Shown one piece after another: positions 26,317-39,689 of a DNA stretch of 64,000 nt. A program made the position numbers and the translations under genes. Origin of the DNA: Prinia subflava (taxonomy: Eukaryota; Chordata; Aves; Passeriformes; Cisticolidae); assembly GCF_021018805.1 (NCBI RefSeq), contig NC_086248.1, forward strand, positions 62,133,985-62,197,984, read 5' to 3'. A model generated the notes under the pieces. It saw only the letters and a program-made list of their open reading frames with translations, had not been told where the DNA came from and searched no databases. The stretch's first letter is position 1. Each line of letters starts with the position of its first letter.

Positions 26317-26351
26317 CACTATAGTGGCTTTTAACACTATAGTGTTAAAAG
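26317..26351. repeat. Perfect 24-bp palindrome with a repeated core
   Basis: Positions 26,328-26,351 form an uninterrupted 24-bp perfect palindrome with half-site CTTTTAACACTA. Its central 10 bp, CACTATAGTG (26,335-26,344), is itself a palindrome and occurs a second time 18 bp upstream at 26,317-26,326. A perfect 24-bp palindrome is not expected by chance in 64 kb. It could be a fused inverted-repeat end of a small DNA transposon or a cruciform-forming site. Confidence 0.75.
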
Positions 26352-27639
26352 TATTGCAAGGATGGGTTGTAAAGGGTAAAAGTGTAACTGTGTTTGAGTT
26401 GTTTTCCGTATGTATTTGTACCTACCGAAACCAATATCTGTTTTGGAGTGGAAAGGCAAGTGTTTTGATTAGCGTAGCGAGGGAAGTGTCAGTGAGACCA
26501 GGTCACAGTTTGCATCTGTCTCTTTGCTGTAAGTTTCAACTTTTTAATGAATAAAACCCAATACAACAGGTGCAGCTCTTTTAAAAATATTAGGATCGTA
26601 TTTGGATCTTGCAGAGAGCATATTCCACTTTCTCACCTCAAACCATGGCAGAGATGGCTTAATACTCTTTGTCAACTAATGGAACAGTAAGATGTAATTA
26701 CATGAAAATTAACTCTCAGGACATGGATGGGTGTGTGAATCCACTGCTGCTCCTTGTTATATTCTGTGTTCTTTAGCAGACACTGTATTGCAACAGGCAG
26801 ACATAGATGTGTGCAAAAAGCCTGTCATGATATGGCACGGCAGTGCCTGGTGGTTGCACAGCCTGGCCCTGTGCTGCTGCTGTGCCATGCACCACTTGTC
26901 TCAGTATGGTCAGAACTGCTTATTTTTTATATTGAAAAGAGTCCTAATTATTAGAGCCACGTTGACAACCTTCAGGGTTAGGTTTTCAGGCTAAGAAACA
27001 AGAAGCAGTCGAGTTTTTTTCATGCTACCTGACAATGAATCTTAGAGATAAGTTACCTTTGGAAAATTTATGTCTAAAGGAAAGGGTAGAAAACAACTAA
27101 ACCAGCTTGTATCCCTGTAGAATAATGTGTTTCAAAGTATGTCCAAAATGTTTCGGTTATAAATAATTAAAAGATTATATCTGACCTTATTTTATAAAAT
27201 GAACAGTTTTGGTTAGCTAGTGACACTGCTTATGTCCCATGAAAGGTACAATATATCCAAGATACAGTCTGGTGATTCCCTAGTTTCAGCTCTGTTATAA
27301 TGAATTACTAGGGCTGAAAACTGGCTTCAGTTCCCAGTGTGACCACAGGGTGGTTATTGCAGAAATAAGGCAAAAATACTCTCTTCAGCTAGTGATGGTG
27401 GTATGAGAATTCAGAAGAGCGTTTTCCAAACTCCTTGTAACCTTTTTCACTGAGGTTTATTAAGTACCTCTATTTAAAGAACAGCTTCTATCAAGTGGAG
27501 CACTGCTACCCAATGTGTCACATTCGATGTGTGCTGGGACATGCTTATTGTGGAATGACTGTATTTATCACTGTTTTAACATGTTGTTCAGAGGCTTTCA
27601 AAATTGGGTCTAGAATGTGTCTCATGAGTGAGAGTGCAC

Positions 27640-27850
27640 TGTAAGCCTGTGCATCCTCTGCCCCAGGAGAGGATCAGCTATAACTGAAGCATTTCCTACA
27701 GGTAGTTGTTCAGACTGCACTTTAAAGCTTCCAATGGTGAGTGAAGACTCTGAGACCACCTGAAATTCTGACAAGAATCTCATTTGGATTCTTATCAATG
27801 CTTTCCTTATTTAAAGAGTCTTTCTAACGTTTAGCTTAAGAAGGTAGTAA
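27640..27850 (-). mobile_element. Possible very old CR1-like LINE remnant
   Basis: The segment reads loosely like the reverse complement of an old CR1 3' region: a phrase resembling 'cttccaatggtga...' followed at the right distance by 'agtctttctaacgttta', close to the CR1 'agtttttcctaatgtcta'. The match is from memory and very diverged, with no intact 3' end. It could also be chance similarity. Confidence 0.25.
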
Positions 27851-30800
27851 TGGTGGGTAGGACTGCAATTCGGATTTCCCCTGTGCTTGCCAGCTGTACT
27901 GATTTTCTTACATTTAGATGGATAGCCTGGGTGACAGCTACCAAATGTTGGACATCCACATGCCCCTGCCCAACTTGTGCATCCTCTCCCTTTTCCTTAA
28001 GCTGGGACCTCACCTGCTTCAGAAAGACAGAAGCAAATTTGAAAAGAAGCCTCTGTATTCACTCTGCCAGGTTGTCAGCCATATCTGACAAGGGAATCTT
28101 GGAGTTTTACCTGCTAGTTGTGCCTCTGATGCATTTACAAAACGTTTTACTTCACAGGATCCAAAGCAATGAAAGGCTTGATTTCCAGATGCTTGCAGAA
28201 GTATGGGCTGCAGAAAACAGCTTAGTGCATTTTGATATTGTAGTAATATTTAATTCCACTTCTGTATTTCAGTAAAATTCTTATACAAGCTGTACAAGAA
28301 AAAGAAGAGCAGCACGGCTCCTGAGCAAATATTGTTTCTAGTCACATACGATACTTTGCAGCTGAGCCTGGTAACACGCTGCTTAGCTGTTTTGCTATGC
28401 AAGTGCAGAGAACACTGTTAGCAATAAAGCCACTGCTGGTTTCTCCTCCAGAACCTCCCTCCTTGCGGTGCATTGGAAATGACTGAACTTTGGCCCTCAA
28501 TCTGCTGACACCCTGAGGGAGCGTAAGTGTAATGACGTCTTTGCTTGTTTCAGCTGCACAACAGGAAACGCTCGTGGCCTCCCCTTCTTCCTGCTCTGAG
28601 AAAGTGCTGCTGCCTTTTTTTTTTTTCCTTTTTTTTTTTCCCCCTCCCTTCCCCTGCAGTCGAGTGGGCTGAGACCTAGTTTCAGGTCTGGGCTTGGCAG
28701 CCAGCTGTGGCTCGCACAGGCCCCCACTGCTGCTGCCTCCTCCCCGGGGCAGCCAGTTGCCTCCCTATTGCTCTGCTGGGGTGGTGATGCCAGAAATACC
28801 AGCTTTGTAATTTTCTTTTTTTTTTTTTTTTCTCCTATTTTTTACCTCCTGGAGAAGTGACTGAGAAGAGATTACAGTTATGTGGCAATGGCTTGCTCCA
28901 CGGAGCATGTCACTGGACACAGCTGAGCTGCAGAGACCAGGATGGTCAGGTGATGATTTGCCTTGGGGAGACCTTATGTAGAGGACACACTGTCAGGGGG
29001 GCATTGAGGGGTCCTGGAAGATGGTCCCAGTAGTGCTGAATAATGCTGAATATACAGGGCCTGAATGGATTTCTTTGCCTTGCTGCAATAAAGAGGCTGG
29101 CTTCTTGCAGAGCAGGAAGCCTGTTTAACCCTCTCTGGCTGCTGCTTTTGCACTTCATAACCAAAACAGGGATGTGAGTAAAAATGGTTATTTGCAAAAC
29201 ACAAGCATTTTGCTGCTACCTCAGGGAGGAGGATTTTATCTCAGCATTGTCATCCAGAACATTAAAACAATACAGCGTTTTTGTGAGTGAAATTGACTGA
29301 TTCAGTATTCAGCTGGTATTCTCTAATGACTGGGGGGGGGACAGGTCACTTTTAAAAAATAAAACACATATGCACTAGGGAATTTACATATAGTGGCGTG
29401 AGAAGCGACACTGAGTAGTCTAGAGTACAGTATCCTGAATTTGAAAGATTTAATTAACTTTGAATGTAAACAGTGCTGGTGCAGTGGCATATTCATTTGT
29501 TTAAAGTTGCATAGGCATATTATTTAAGGAGCAGCTTTTGTCTGGGTTCTGTAATAAGCAACTTCTGGATTTACCTCATTAATCTTTCGTACTACCTAGC
29601 TGCATAACTGTTGTTTTTAACCAGCTGAAGTTATGTAACATGAATCATGCCTGGCGAGATGCTTGCTAGCAGGAAAAAGCAAGATAGGCAAAGAAATAAC
29701 GGCGCTCAACCTTTTGCAGAATAGGATATGACTGAGTTTTGAGATGAAATGCTGTGTGTTGGTGCTCCCAGCTGCACAGACAAGGTCCAGCTATTCATTA
29801 GGAGGATGTGTCTTGAAACAAAGTCTTGGGATGGGAATGTTTAACAGACAGAAGAGTGAATTTGCTCAGGCGTGAGCAGTTCTTGGAGGGTTTTGTATAT
29901 GTGCGTGCCAAATTCCCCCCACCCCAACCCCCTACCTTCTTTTTCCTCTGGGATAATAAATGGGAAAATTCCCTTAAATGGGTCTGGTTTCACATGCAAA
30001 AGAAAACAACTTGATGAGCTGTGATTGCCCCTGTAAAGTGTTACATAAATCTTTTTCCTTCCTTTTTTTAATATGCCCTTATAGTATCATTAGGCATGTG
30101 TGCAACACAACAGTCCTCTGTCTCAAGAGATTTTACAACCAGTTTATGGAAAGGAGAGGCAAGGGATTATATGAATGCATTAGAATAAAAGCAATTGATT
30201 TTAAATTAATTTTTCCTTTAATAATATTTCTTTGACAATTTTCTCTGCTGTTACTTGGGCTTGATCTTCAAAGTCATGCTGAGTTGTTAAGCCTGGGATG
30301 ACTTTTTGCTTTAGTGGCATGCATGCAAATGTTAAATAATAATGCCAGGAAATAAAGGTGAAAGAATAACAGGTCTTCAGGTAAGGAGTAGGAATAATGG
30401 TTGTGTTGGAAAGGAATGGTTTAGTGCTCCTGAATTCCCCTTCAAACTGTCCTGCTCCTCATTTTGACCAGATAATTATGTATTTTTCCTTTGCCTTATC
30501 TATAAATGAAACAACTGTAAAGTGTGGCATAGGGTTATAAACTCCTGTACTTTTAAATTTTATTGTTATTAACAACAGATGGTTGAAAATGAGTGCTGAT
30601 GCTAATGGTCTCCTGCCCTGCCTTGTGTGCATATGAACACAGTGGCTGGTGGTGCCTTGGTGCAGGTGACAGCTGAGAGGTTACAGTGACAAGCAGCCTC
30701 TGTAAGCCACTGCTGTAGCCATCGGCCGTGCTGATAACCTCAGCATGGAGATGAGGGGATGAACAAGCACAGAGGGAAATGAGTATTTTCTCACACAGGA

Positions 30801-33610
30801 GGCAGCCAGGTCATGGCTAAGGGATGTCAAAAAGGCGCTGTATAAGGAAGTGGACCATCTTGCTTTTGGTATGTCCTTATTTTCCAAACAAATGCAGGAC
30901 TTCTCTTGTACTGTCAGTGCAGCATCCTTCAGAAGAAACTTGCTTTTTAATGAAAACTTAAAATAAATTTCAATCTTCTGGAGAATTTCTGTTTATTGTA
31001 CTGAATTGACTTATAGTATTGTATAGTCACGATACTGTTACAGCAGCAGAAGCTTAGAGCTGAGAATTTAAATAGTGGCACATGAGGACACCAAGACCTT
31101 GTAGATGGAGAAAGACATTTTCCTGAACCTGCATGATGAAAACCAAAATTAGAGTTCATCAAATGCTTTCTGTTTCTATCAACTCCAATATTTATTACTT
31201 TTAACTCCATAGTGGGTTTTGTTGGAATAATGGTTAGGTATTTTCTGCAGCTCCATGATTTACTTGATGAAGATGAACATTGTGTAGGGACATCATATAA
31301 AATTGTTGAGATTTTTGTTGGTACAATTTTCTGTTGTGGCTGCTTAGGAGGGTTTGAGTGTGCTTTACTTGAGTTTCCCTTACTCTTTTTGGATGAGAAG
31401 TCCTTGTGGCTTTGTTAAGGGCCATGGCTTGTAAAGCCAGGAGGGTCAGAGGGAGCATCACGGGACCCATGGGAGTTTCCAGCCCTTGTTTCCGTAGAAT
31501 CAGTGAGAGGAGCACGGCTGCAGAGGCGGTTGTTGTGGCTCCCTGCTGCCTTATCTTGTCAGGTGAGAGCCTGTGCCTGCTGGCTTTTGCTGGGGGACAG
31601 CCAGGGGTGGGCTGAGGGCTGATGGGCTGATGGGGGAGGTGAGCTGGAAGTTGAGCTGGTGGGTGAGCTGGGCTGTGCACAGGGTGGTGCCACGGCAGAT
31701 GAGCACAGCTGGGATCAGTGCCCGTGAGGAGCGAGGGCTGTTCACCACGTGCTGTGGGAGGTGTGGGCTGGCCTTAATTCTGGTGCAATTTCTGTTGAAA
31801 TCTGTGAGTAGAGTAGGGGAAGCATGTGGCTGCTGGATGGAAGAAAGTTAATTGCTGCGAGTGTCACTGATGCACGGACAAGGAGGGGGTGTATCTCTGT
31901 GCATGAGTTGGCAGTGGCTTGCTCAGGAGTAAAATCTCACATCCTGCGGTCTTTGAATAGATCTTCGGAGGTTACTACTCCATAAGGCTCTGCACAGAGG
32001 GATTTCTTGCCCTGCAAGTTGCTGTACACAGTTTCATTTTTGCTTGCTTTTGTGTGTCTTGTTCATTCAAATCCTTAAGTGTTGTCAGGTTATCCAGTTG
32101 TTTCCATGTTGTGGCAAAGCTTGAAACAATTACCAGCTCAGTTTCACCATTTTTGCCTGTTAAAAAAGGTGAAATTTAATTTACACTAATTATTTAACCA
32201 AATGAGATGCTCAGCATGAAAATGACCAGGTGCAAATTAAGATGAAACAAGTGAAGGAAAAAAAATACACTGTGCATTACATTTTTCAAATGAAACATTC
32301 TATTTGTATTTCATTACCAGTCCATCTGCAAGAAGACTTTTCTTAGCAGATTGAAGCATTAAAAAAAACCCTCAAACAAATTTACAGTAAGTCTGATACA
32401 AATAAAGAGTAGATTAAGATGGGAGAGTTTTAAACAAATCTTCTCATTATTGCAGACTTATTTTCGCTTAACTGTGGTTGTACTGTGTGCCTTGGTATGG
32501 TGTCTGGAGCCATGCAAAGGCCACCCTTTTTCCACATTGTGTTGCTGCAACACAACCTCCCCAGAGCTGCTGTGTGTAAAATTAGATAGGTAATACTAGG
32601 TAATACTGAAATCTGTATAAAGTGTAACCTAAGTGGGTGTATGGTCTTCGCTCCTTGTCACAGGAATGGATTTGAGAGCGTTTGCCTGGTTCCTGTGAGT
32701 GTGCTTGTTGCAGTCCTGCTACCCCTCAGCCCAGCCCCGTGAGAACCTGCCACTGCTCTGGGAGAGGCAGATCACAAGTCATGATGGTTTCACTGTTGGT
32801 GGGGATGAGAAGCAAAGGCTTTTGCTCAGTTGTAGACAAGGCTGGCCATGGGATTGTGTTGATTGCACCATCAGTCTCACCAAGTTCAACACTGCAGTGG
32901 TGTTGCCATGGTGCATGTTTCTTTGGAAGCACCAATACAACACCCTTCTCTGTGGCAGAGAACAGGTTTCACCCTGCAGAAATATGTGTGCTGTCTTTCT
33001 TTATCTTGGCAGGCCCTGAGTTTGAACCTTCCCAAACTTTGGAGGTGTTTGTTGCAAGGTTTACTTTGTGAATGGAGTTGTTTTTTTTGAGTGCATCATG
33101 AAAGATTTGGTTTATCTGCATGGAGCATGCTTCCTTGTGCAGTTGCTTTCCACAGTGCACTGTTTGTAGATTAAAATACTTTCTGTTGTGCTTGTGCCAG
33201 TTCAATTCCTCTTGCATCAAGTCTGTTTTCCTGGCATACTGCATTCAGTAAGGTGCCTGGTTGCAATAGTGAAAAATTTTTGTTGTTGTTTCTGCTGACA
33301 TGTCATTCTTGTAGATTCAAAATGGTAATGACAGTTTTTTTATAACCATTTTGCAGAGAAACACTGAAAACTAGAATAACACTCACTGTTTCAATGTATA
33401 TTTCATTCCATCTGAAAAACTACTTTAAATGCATGTGTTTGCACTTGGAATTTGGATGCTTTGCATCAAAACTAAAAATGAAAACGTCATATGCATGGAG
33501 TAGACCTTTGAGTTTATGGTGGTGGCATGTTTTACTGTTTGTGACGTGTGATCACACAAACTCAGCAGTAGCCAGCTGACTTGATATTTACTGTAATTCT
33601 CTACCCAAGG

Positions 33611-33790
33611 AAGTATGGTCTAGTGAGCAGCGGGCTGGGTGGGGATTCAGTACGCACAGCTTCAGTTCCTGGTTCTGCTACACAGTTCATGAGTTTGGGG
33701 CAAGATTCACACCACCTCACATTGATTTTCATGTGAGTTATATTCATAAATATGAGGCACATCAGTATCAATGTTGTGCAAAGCTCTCTT
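33611..33790 (+). mobile_element. Probable MIR-like ancient SINE
   Basis: The order of phrases follows the tRNA-derived MIR consensus: 'agtatggtctagtgagcag', then 'cgggctg', then 'cctggttctgctacac', then 'tttggggcaagattcac', then a 3' part with 'tgaggcac'. MIR elements are old CORE-SINEs shared across amniotes and present at low copy number in birds. The copy is heavily diverged. The assignment rests on recalled consensus, so the exact edges are approximate. Confidence 0.5.
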
Positions 33791-36700
33791 CATGTCCGTT
33801 CCACTTTCTTATCTTACAGAGATGTCCTGTAGACAGATCCTGTATTCTGCCATTGATCCATAGAGAGCCAGTAGGGCTTTTGTGCTAGAACTGACTGCAA
33901 GGTTTAAACCTCACTTTTCTGTTTATTTGTTTGTGCCTGTTTTTAAGTGACCATTCCCAGAACAACCAATATTTGTGCCATTTACTATGGGCACCTTTGC
34001 TCATGGTATTTATGGTAATAAACATAGAAGTCTTAGCTAAAGTCAGGCTACATGTGGCTTTGGAGTCCAGTTCTATCTTCTCTACTTGAGAGGAAAAACA
34101 GCCTAACTAAGGTGCAGTCAGCAGCCAAGGCATGAGAGCAACGCAGCACAAATATCTGCTAATGAATCTGGTGCTTCATTAGCAAAGCCCCTAAAAGAAA
34201 CTTTAATTTCAGGCAGATTCCTAAGCTGTAGTGAATTCACTGGGTCCTACACATTCTCCTGAAGTTAAGTATATGGTTATATACTTTATGAATAGGAATG
34301 GCTTATTGAGCTGGAGCCAGCATGGGGAATTTTGGGACTCCTGCTGTTCTGCTTACAGTATTTTGCAGGAGAATTTAAGGGTGTAGAATGACACCAACTG
34401 GATTCACAGAACAATCTGCTCCTGTTCCCGTGAACTCCAAATTATTTTCCTTCTCACATGCAAAGTTGTATCGAGAGCTGCATTTAAAAGCCCATCTGTT
34501 GTCCATATTATATCAATAGGAAGAAAAATTTTAGACTTCTAAAATATTCTGGTTATGTGTTCCATCCTGCTGTCATCTGTCTTTCAACTACAAACCATTT
34601 CTTGTAGTTGCACTTACTTGTAGCTACTCAATTCTTTTCTGCTGGACTCACACCAGCAGATGAAACTCTGAGTTCCTAAACTGCAGAGAGGGAAGCAGGA
34701 TGCTACAAACTGGTAGTAGAAAGAAATTACTGCTTTCAAAATATGATGCTTTTGATAGCGTAAAATAAATCAGTAGAATATTTGTTTTCTTATCAAGTAT
34801 GGGAATGAGTAATAAATTACTTCAAAAGTTGTTTCATCATATTTTTCATTACATCGTATATTTGAAGTATCATCAACATCTAGATGTGTTTTGATATAAT
34901 TCATGACACGAACATGTATGACAAAATATAGCCTTTTAAAATTTTTTCAACAGTTTTTTACAACAGAATAAGATTATAATTTCAGTGCTGCTGGTTATAG
35001 TTTTATAATTCACCTGCTGCTGATCCGAATTTCTTGTGTTGCAGTGGCAGTAGCATGAATGTAATTATTGGCAGACACTGTCTTTCAAGAAGACAGTAGT
35101 GAAGTTCACTGGTGGTGTTTATTTTGGTTTTGTTGTTACACTTTGCTGAAACAGCCAATTGTGACAGAACAAGAGAGAAAATATTGTATTATTTCAGGTT
35201 TGGAAGTTTGTCTTTGCAACTGTAGTGAGTGCTCAGTATGTGTATTTTCTTCTGCAGCAGCTCCCACACTTTCTCTTACCGTTTTTAAAGCAATATCTTC
35301 TCAGTGAGGGCTTCAGGATTTTTTAAATGCTGCACTGTGTCCTGCATAGAAAACTCCATGGGAGACACTTGGGTGATGGGAACTTTGTAGGCTTTTCCCA
35401 GTGAGATGCAGACCACAGATACAAAATGTCCTTCTCCACAATGGTGTGGTAGCTGGGCCAGTGTACTGCAGTGAGTGAAGTTGCTTCCTTCCCCACTTTT
35501 ATTTATCCATATGGGTGCACCTATAGTTATGAACTTCAGCTTTTGACTCCGTTTTGCATCTCAGTACATCGTTTTATCTGCAAATTCTGACTCAGCATGG
35601 AAGGTTTCTTCCTTAACATGAATGCTGACCATTTCTCTCTTGTCTAAGCATAAGTGGGAACTGGAAGGAACTTCTGGCAACTGAGTAATTTTGAGACTGC
35701 TACCTCTTTGTTGAATATCTTTAGAGAAATTATTGAAAGAAGATGGACAGACACAGGCGTGACAGTGCACACAGTTTGTGATTGCAGGGTTGTTTTTTTT
35801 TTAAGTAGGAAGCAAGGTTACAAAAGAGATCTTGGGAGGAAGGTCGAATGAATTCCTTTGAGAATACTTTCCAGATAGGAAGCTATGTTAAAATGGTAAA
35901 ATGTTAGAATTGTGTGATGTGACTTTTTTATTGCCATGACCATTATTTTCTGTGTAATAATACCTAAAGGCTTCTATGAAGATGTAGACTTCCTTGTCTT
36001 TACATCTTCAAACTCGCTGAATTTACAGCATAAATATCTGACAGATGAGGAGAGGAAAGAAATGTTACCACAGAGATCAAAGATGGAGACAGATTGTGAG
36101 ATGCCCTCCATGGTCAGATAAGAAATCACTGGCAGCTAAGAACTCAGTCTGTTTCTCAAGTGCCATGATTTGGTGGCACTCCCAGCACCATACATCACTT
36201 AGCATCACAGAGGTCAATCTGTGTGCCTTTGTGCACTGTGTTAAACCATGTTAAACCTTCAGCAACCCTTTTTCCACTGAAGCTTTTGACATATTTAGTT
36301 TATTACATGTATCTTTGCATCGCGATTCAGACCTAAACTTGCTTTATTCTTAAGTTTAAAGGTCCCATCTGACATAAAGCACATTGATTTTGTGGATGAT
36401 TTATGGAATAATATCAGATGCCACTATTTTAAAGGATATTACTGCCTTGCAAAAGTGAATGTCTTGTTTCTTTGTTTAGTAACGTATTCAAAACACTTGA
36501 AAGGAAGTTTTGGAATAAGGAGATTTCTACCCTGGGGGAGTAGTATCCTGTGCTTTCATTAGGTCATGTCAGGCCATTGTTTTGCTTTTCTTATCATAAA
36601 GATCTTGTGTCTTTATTCGTGCTCAGCTGTGGACTTGAGTTTCCTGGAAGAGAGTGAAATAATTAAGAAATAATACTACAAAATCATATGTTCTCTGTAG

Positions 36701-39542
36701 CTATGTTTGTTTAGTTGAAGGTAGTTCTGATCTGTAGTTATGTAGAGCAATAGGTGGTGTAGATACTTCCTAGTAATTAGTGGTATCTTGTATCTACGGT
36801 TCTCATTGTAGCTGAAAAGAAATAAGATTCTTCTGGATGAAAAAAACATAGAGAAATTCAGGGTCACCAGTCAAATGGCTAGTAAAACTGAGGTCTCTTG
36901 GCTAGTAAAACTGGGGTTTTCACCCCTGACTGCCAGCTGAGACTCTCAGTGGCTTTTTCTCTACTGGTGGATGACACGGTGGCAGAGTATGGGAAAGGGC
37001 ATGTTTAATTTATTGCTGTAGATGCAGGCGCTGGGGAGGGTGGCTGGGTACAGCGGGTGGTTTATCAGTAGAAGTCATTAAAGTAGGGTGATTAATGTGG
37101 TGCCAGAGAAGGGCATGCAGTGTGTTGTGCTTGCACTTAAAATCTGCGAGCTGCCACACAAGGTCACACAGCCTAAATACAGTCCTGGTGAGAGGAGTCG
37201 AGGGAGGAAGAAGGGCACTGCCAGCCTAAATTAAGATCTCATATTGCTGTGCAGTTTTGTCAGGGGATGGAAGAACACCTCCTTAGTGACTTGCTAATGG
37301 GATGGATGAAGCTTGCTTGGTAAATCTGGCTTGGTTCTGGTGTGACAGAGCTGAGAGCTGAGTTTAAGTGATGTGAGCAATAGCTTTCCTGGTCACACCC
37401 TGGGATGTACATGCCTACTTTGAAAATAAGCAGAATTTCTAGCACTGACAGTGAGATACCTTTCTTCAGAACTAAATTTATCAATGCAAGGAGGCACGGA
37501 AAGGCAAGGCTTGTTACGTCCCATATTCATGGGACTTTTCCTTTGAAATGTTACTCCATTTCCTCCAAGTGTTCCTTGAGGAAACAATTTGGATTTAGTA
37601 TGCTATTTAGTATACTATTGATTCTTCCTTCATCACTGTGTGCTGCTAGATTTTTGCTGTACTTTGTGTTTACCTTTATTTGCTGTCAAACACCGCTGCT
37701 CTGCTTGCGGGCTGTGATGTGCAGGTTCTGGTACACGTTGAGAAGTCTTGGCAGAGCAGAGCAGAACAGGGGTGCTGTGGGTGACCCCCTAAAACACACA
37801 ACAGATGTGTCAGCCTGCCTGGTTAGCACAGAAACTGCTCCCCGCGCAGACCTCGTTCTTCCAACCAGGGACCAACATGATCTCTTATAAACAAAAATAA
37901 ATAAATTGCACCTAGGGTATTGTAGTCTTTCCAGGGGGCAGCTCTGCCTGAGAGAAGCTGGAGAAAAAGCTCCTGGCAGAGGTTATACACCAAGGTTCTC
38001 TTCTTCATGTAAGTGGCAACAGCAGAAGGAGGATGAAGCCGCACAGCCAATATGAATAAATGTGCAGAATCTGCATCTCGCACTTCTGGCTTGTCTATCA
38101 CATACCATCCTTTTATAGTGTGAGATGAAAAGTCCAGCACCAAGTTTCAGCTGCCCTCAGCAGACATGCCATTACCTTCTGTCTCAGTGCATGGCCGTAA
38201 TCTCATCCTGAAAAATAAGATTTTACCTTCCACTTACTCTTCTGGAGACAGCTTGTCAGAGCAACACGGTACCGCAAACTTATCCTGCTTAATGTCAGCT
38301 AATTAAATTCCGTTTTGGATATAGTACTAAGCCAATTTAATTCTGTCTTTCTGAGCCTACAGAGACAGTTGTGACTTTCAGATGGGTTTCTGGCTCTGAT
38401 TAGTGATCAAATCTCTTTGTGCTTTTCTAGACTGACTCTGTCTGTCTTTTTGTGCATGTCTCTCACCAGCACTTGGGATGTTATGTCTCTATGGGATATG
38501 GGGTGGAATGGGGTGTTTTTCCCATGCTTTCATATTCCCAGCATCTTCTGTCTCTTGTCAACATTCTCTGTTTAATGACTTTTGTTCTCTGAAATGAATT
38601 TCATTACTGTGGCTGGAATAAAAATAGGAATTACTGTGGAAATCTCTTGGCGTTAGATCTTGATTTTAGAGGTTGTTTTTCAAAAGTGTTCATCTTTAGA
38701 GGGATGGGCATTGGAATGACCTTCTAACTCTGAGCTCATATACCCGCCTCTGGATGATCATTCACATCACAGTCCAAGTCACAGTCCAAGTGCAACAGCC
38801 TCCAGTAATGTTTACTGTCTGTCACTCTCAATTTATTTTGTGATCACAAACATTCATGAAAACAAAGGGCAGAATTAAAAAGAAAAAAAGGTTAGTCTAA
38901 AAGAGAGAAAGGTCAAAGCAAGTCATAGAGTGACAAAGTGACGAAGAATAATGTATTTGATTAATTAAGTAGTGCTGGTGGAATAGATCATGCCAAGGAC
39001 AGTCTAACAAGTATTTTTTTAATTTTAGGGGCTTTCTCTGCAGGTTATCAAAGAAAGTCAAAGAAAAAGTAGTTTGTGTGGAGATTTTCATGCTTTGTTT
39101 TCTGTACAGCTCCGCCACGTCCCTCACTCCTTTTGTGCAGCTTTGTGCCAGGGAGTGCTTCCAATTTCCAGTTTCTGAATTTCCCGATGCTGTTGGGCAG
39201 CAGATTGCTGTGCATCACCGTGGAACCCCCTACTGCCGTTTACCCCGTCTGCAGCTGCATCTGCTTTGTCTCATTCTCTTCCCACTTGCCCTCCCACTTG
39301 TTGATGTGACCTATTTGTGTTCAGATGTTATGAAGGCAGAACTGAATAGTCGCTACCAGCAGTATAATTCCCACTTACTGAGAAACTACTGCTCCTGTTT
39401 TCCTCCCAGAGTGCAGCTGCAGTGTGTGTGGAGACGTGGTTTGGGGAAAAGCCTCTGTCATTGTCGAGCACCATGCCTCCTCTGTATGGAGAAGAGGGCT
39501 TCAGTCTGAGTGGATGTCAGTCTGATATATTTTGCTGTCACT
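33791..39542. other. AT-rich non-coding sequence, nothing recognised
   Basis: No gene, RNA or clear transposon is seen. Small local duplications occur: a 15-bp repeat, TGGCTAGTAAAACTG, at 36,876-36,890 and 36,899-36,913, and a 12-bp tandem, TCACAGTCCAAG, at 38,767-38,790. These look like ordinary slippage or short duplication events. Confidence 0.5.
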
Positions 39543-39689
39543 CCATCCATCCATCCATCCATCCCTCCATCCATCATCCATCCATCCATCCATCCATCCA
39601 TCCATCCATCCATCCCTCCATCCATCCATCCATCCATCCATCCATCCATCCATCCATCCATCCATCCCTCCATCCATCCATCCATCCAT
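39543..39689. repeat. (CCAT)n tetranucleotide microsatellite
   Basis: About 147 bp are made almost entirely of CCAT/ATCC units. Four interruptions are visible: three CCCT variants and one truncated unit at 39,575. The array translates as Ile-His-Pro-Ser repeats on + and Trp-Met-Asp-Gly repeats on -, which produces artificial open frames of 80-125 codons on both strands. The interruptions suggest a moderately old array, but the perfect runs could still be length-polymorphic. Confidence 0.97.

Larger units (their letters stand above)
13126..33610. other. Long AT-rich non-coding tract (probable intron)
   Basis: After the CpG island the sequence returns abruptly to AT-rich unique DNA. I recognise no coding exon, RNA gene or full transposon here. 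Poly-T tracts occur at 13,198-13,209, 15,633-15,648, 28,615-28,640 and around 28,815. A diffuse AT/TG-rich patch lies at about 25,480-25,580, and a more GC-rich patch near 24.0-24.4 kb. Candidate regulatory and structural spots at 19.6-19.8 kb and 26.33 kb are given separately. If the + strand promoter is real, this is the beginning of a long first intron. Confidence 0.55.

Noticed and set aside
28600..28700. Long pyrimidine tract followed by CAG at about 28,660, resembling a splice acceptor
   Set aside because: It is a good acceptor match, but no open exon with a donor follows within a normal exon length. Poly-T tracts of this kind recur in the window.
31234..31680. 148-codon proline/histidine-rich minus-strand frame
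   Set aside because: It reflects imperfect GGGCTGATGG/GGTGAGCTGG-like low-complexity sequence on the + strand. No domain or splice context.
39078..39509. 143-codon + strand frame just before the microsatellite
   Set aside because: Cysteine/leucine-rich but without a recognisable family. An overlapping frame in another phase is equally open, and no flanking splice logic was seen.
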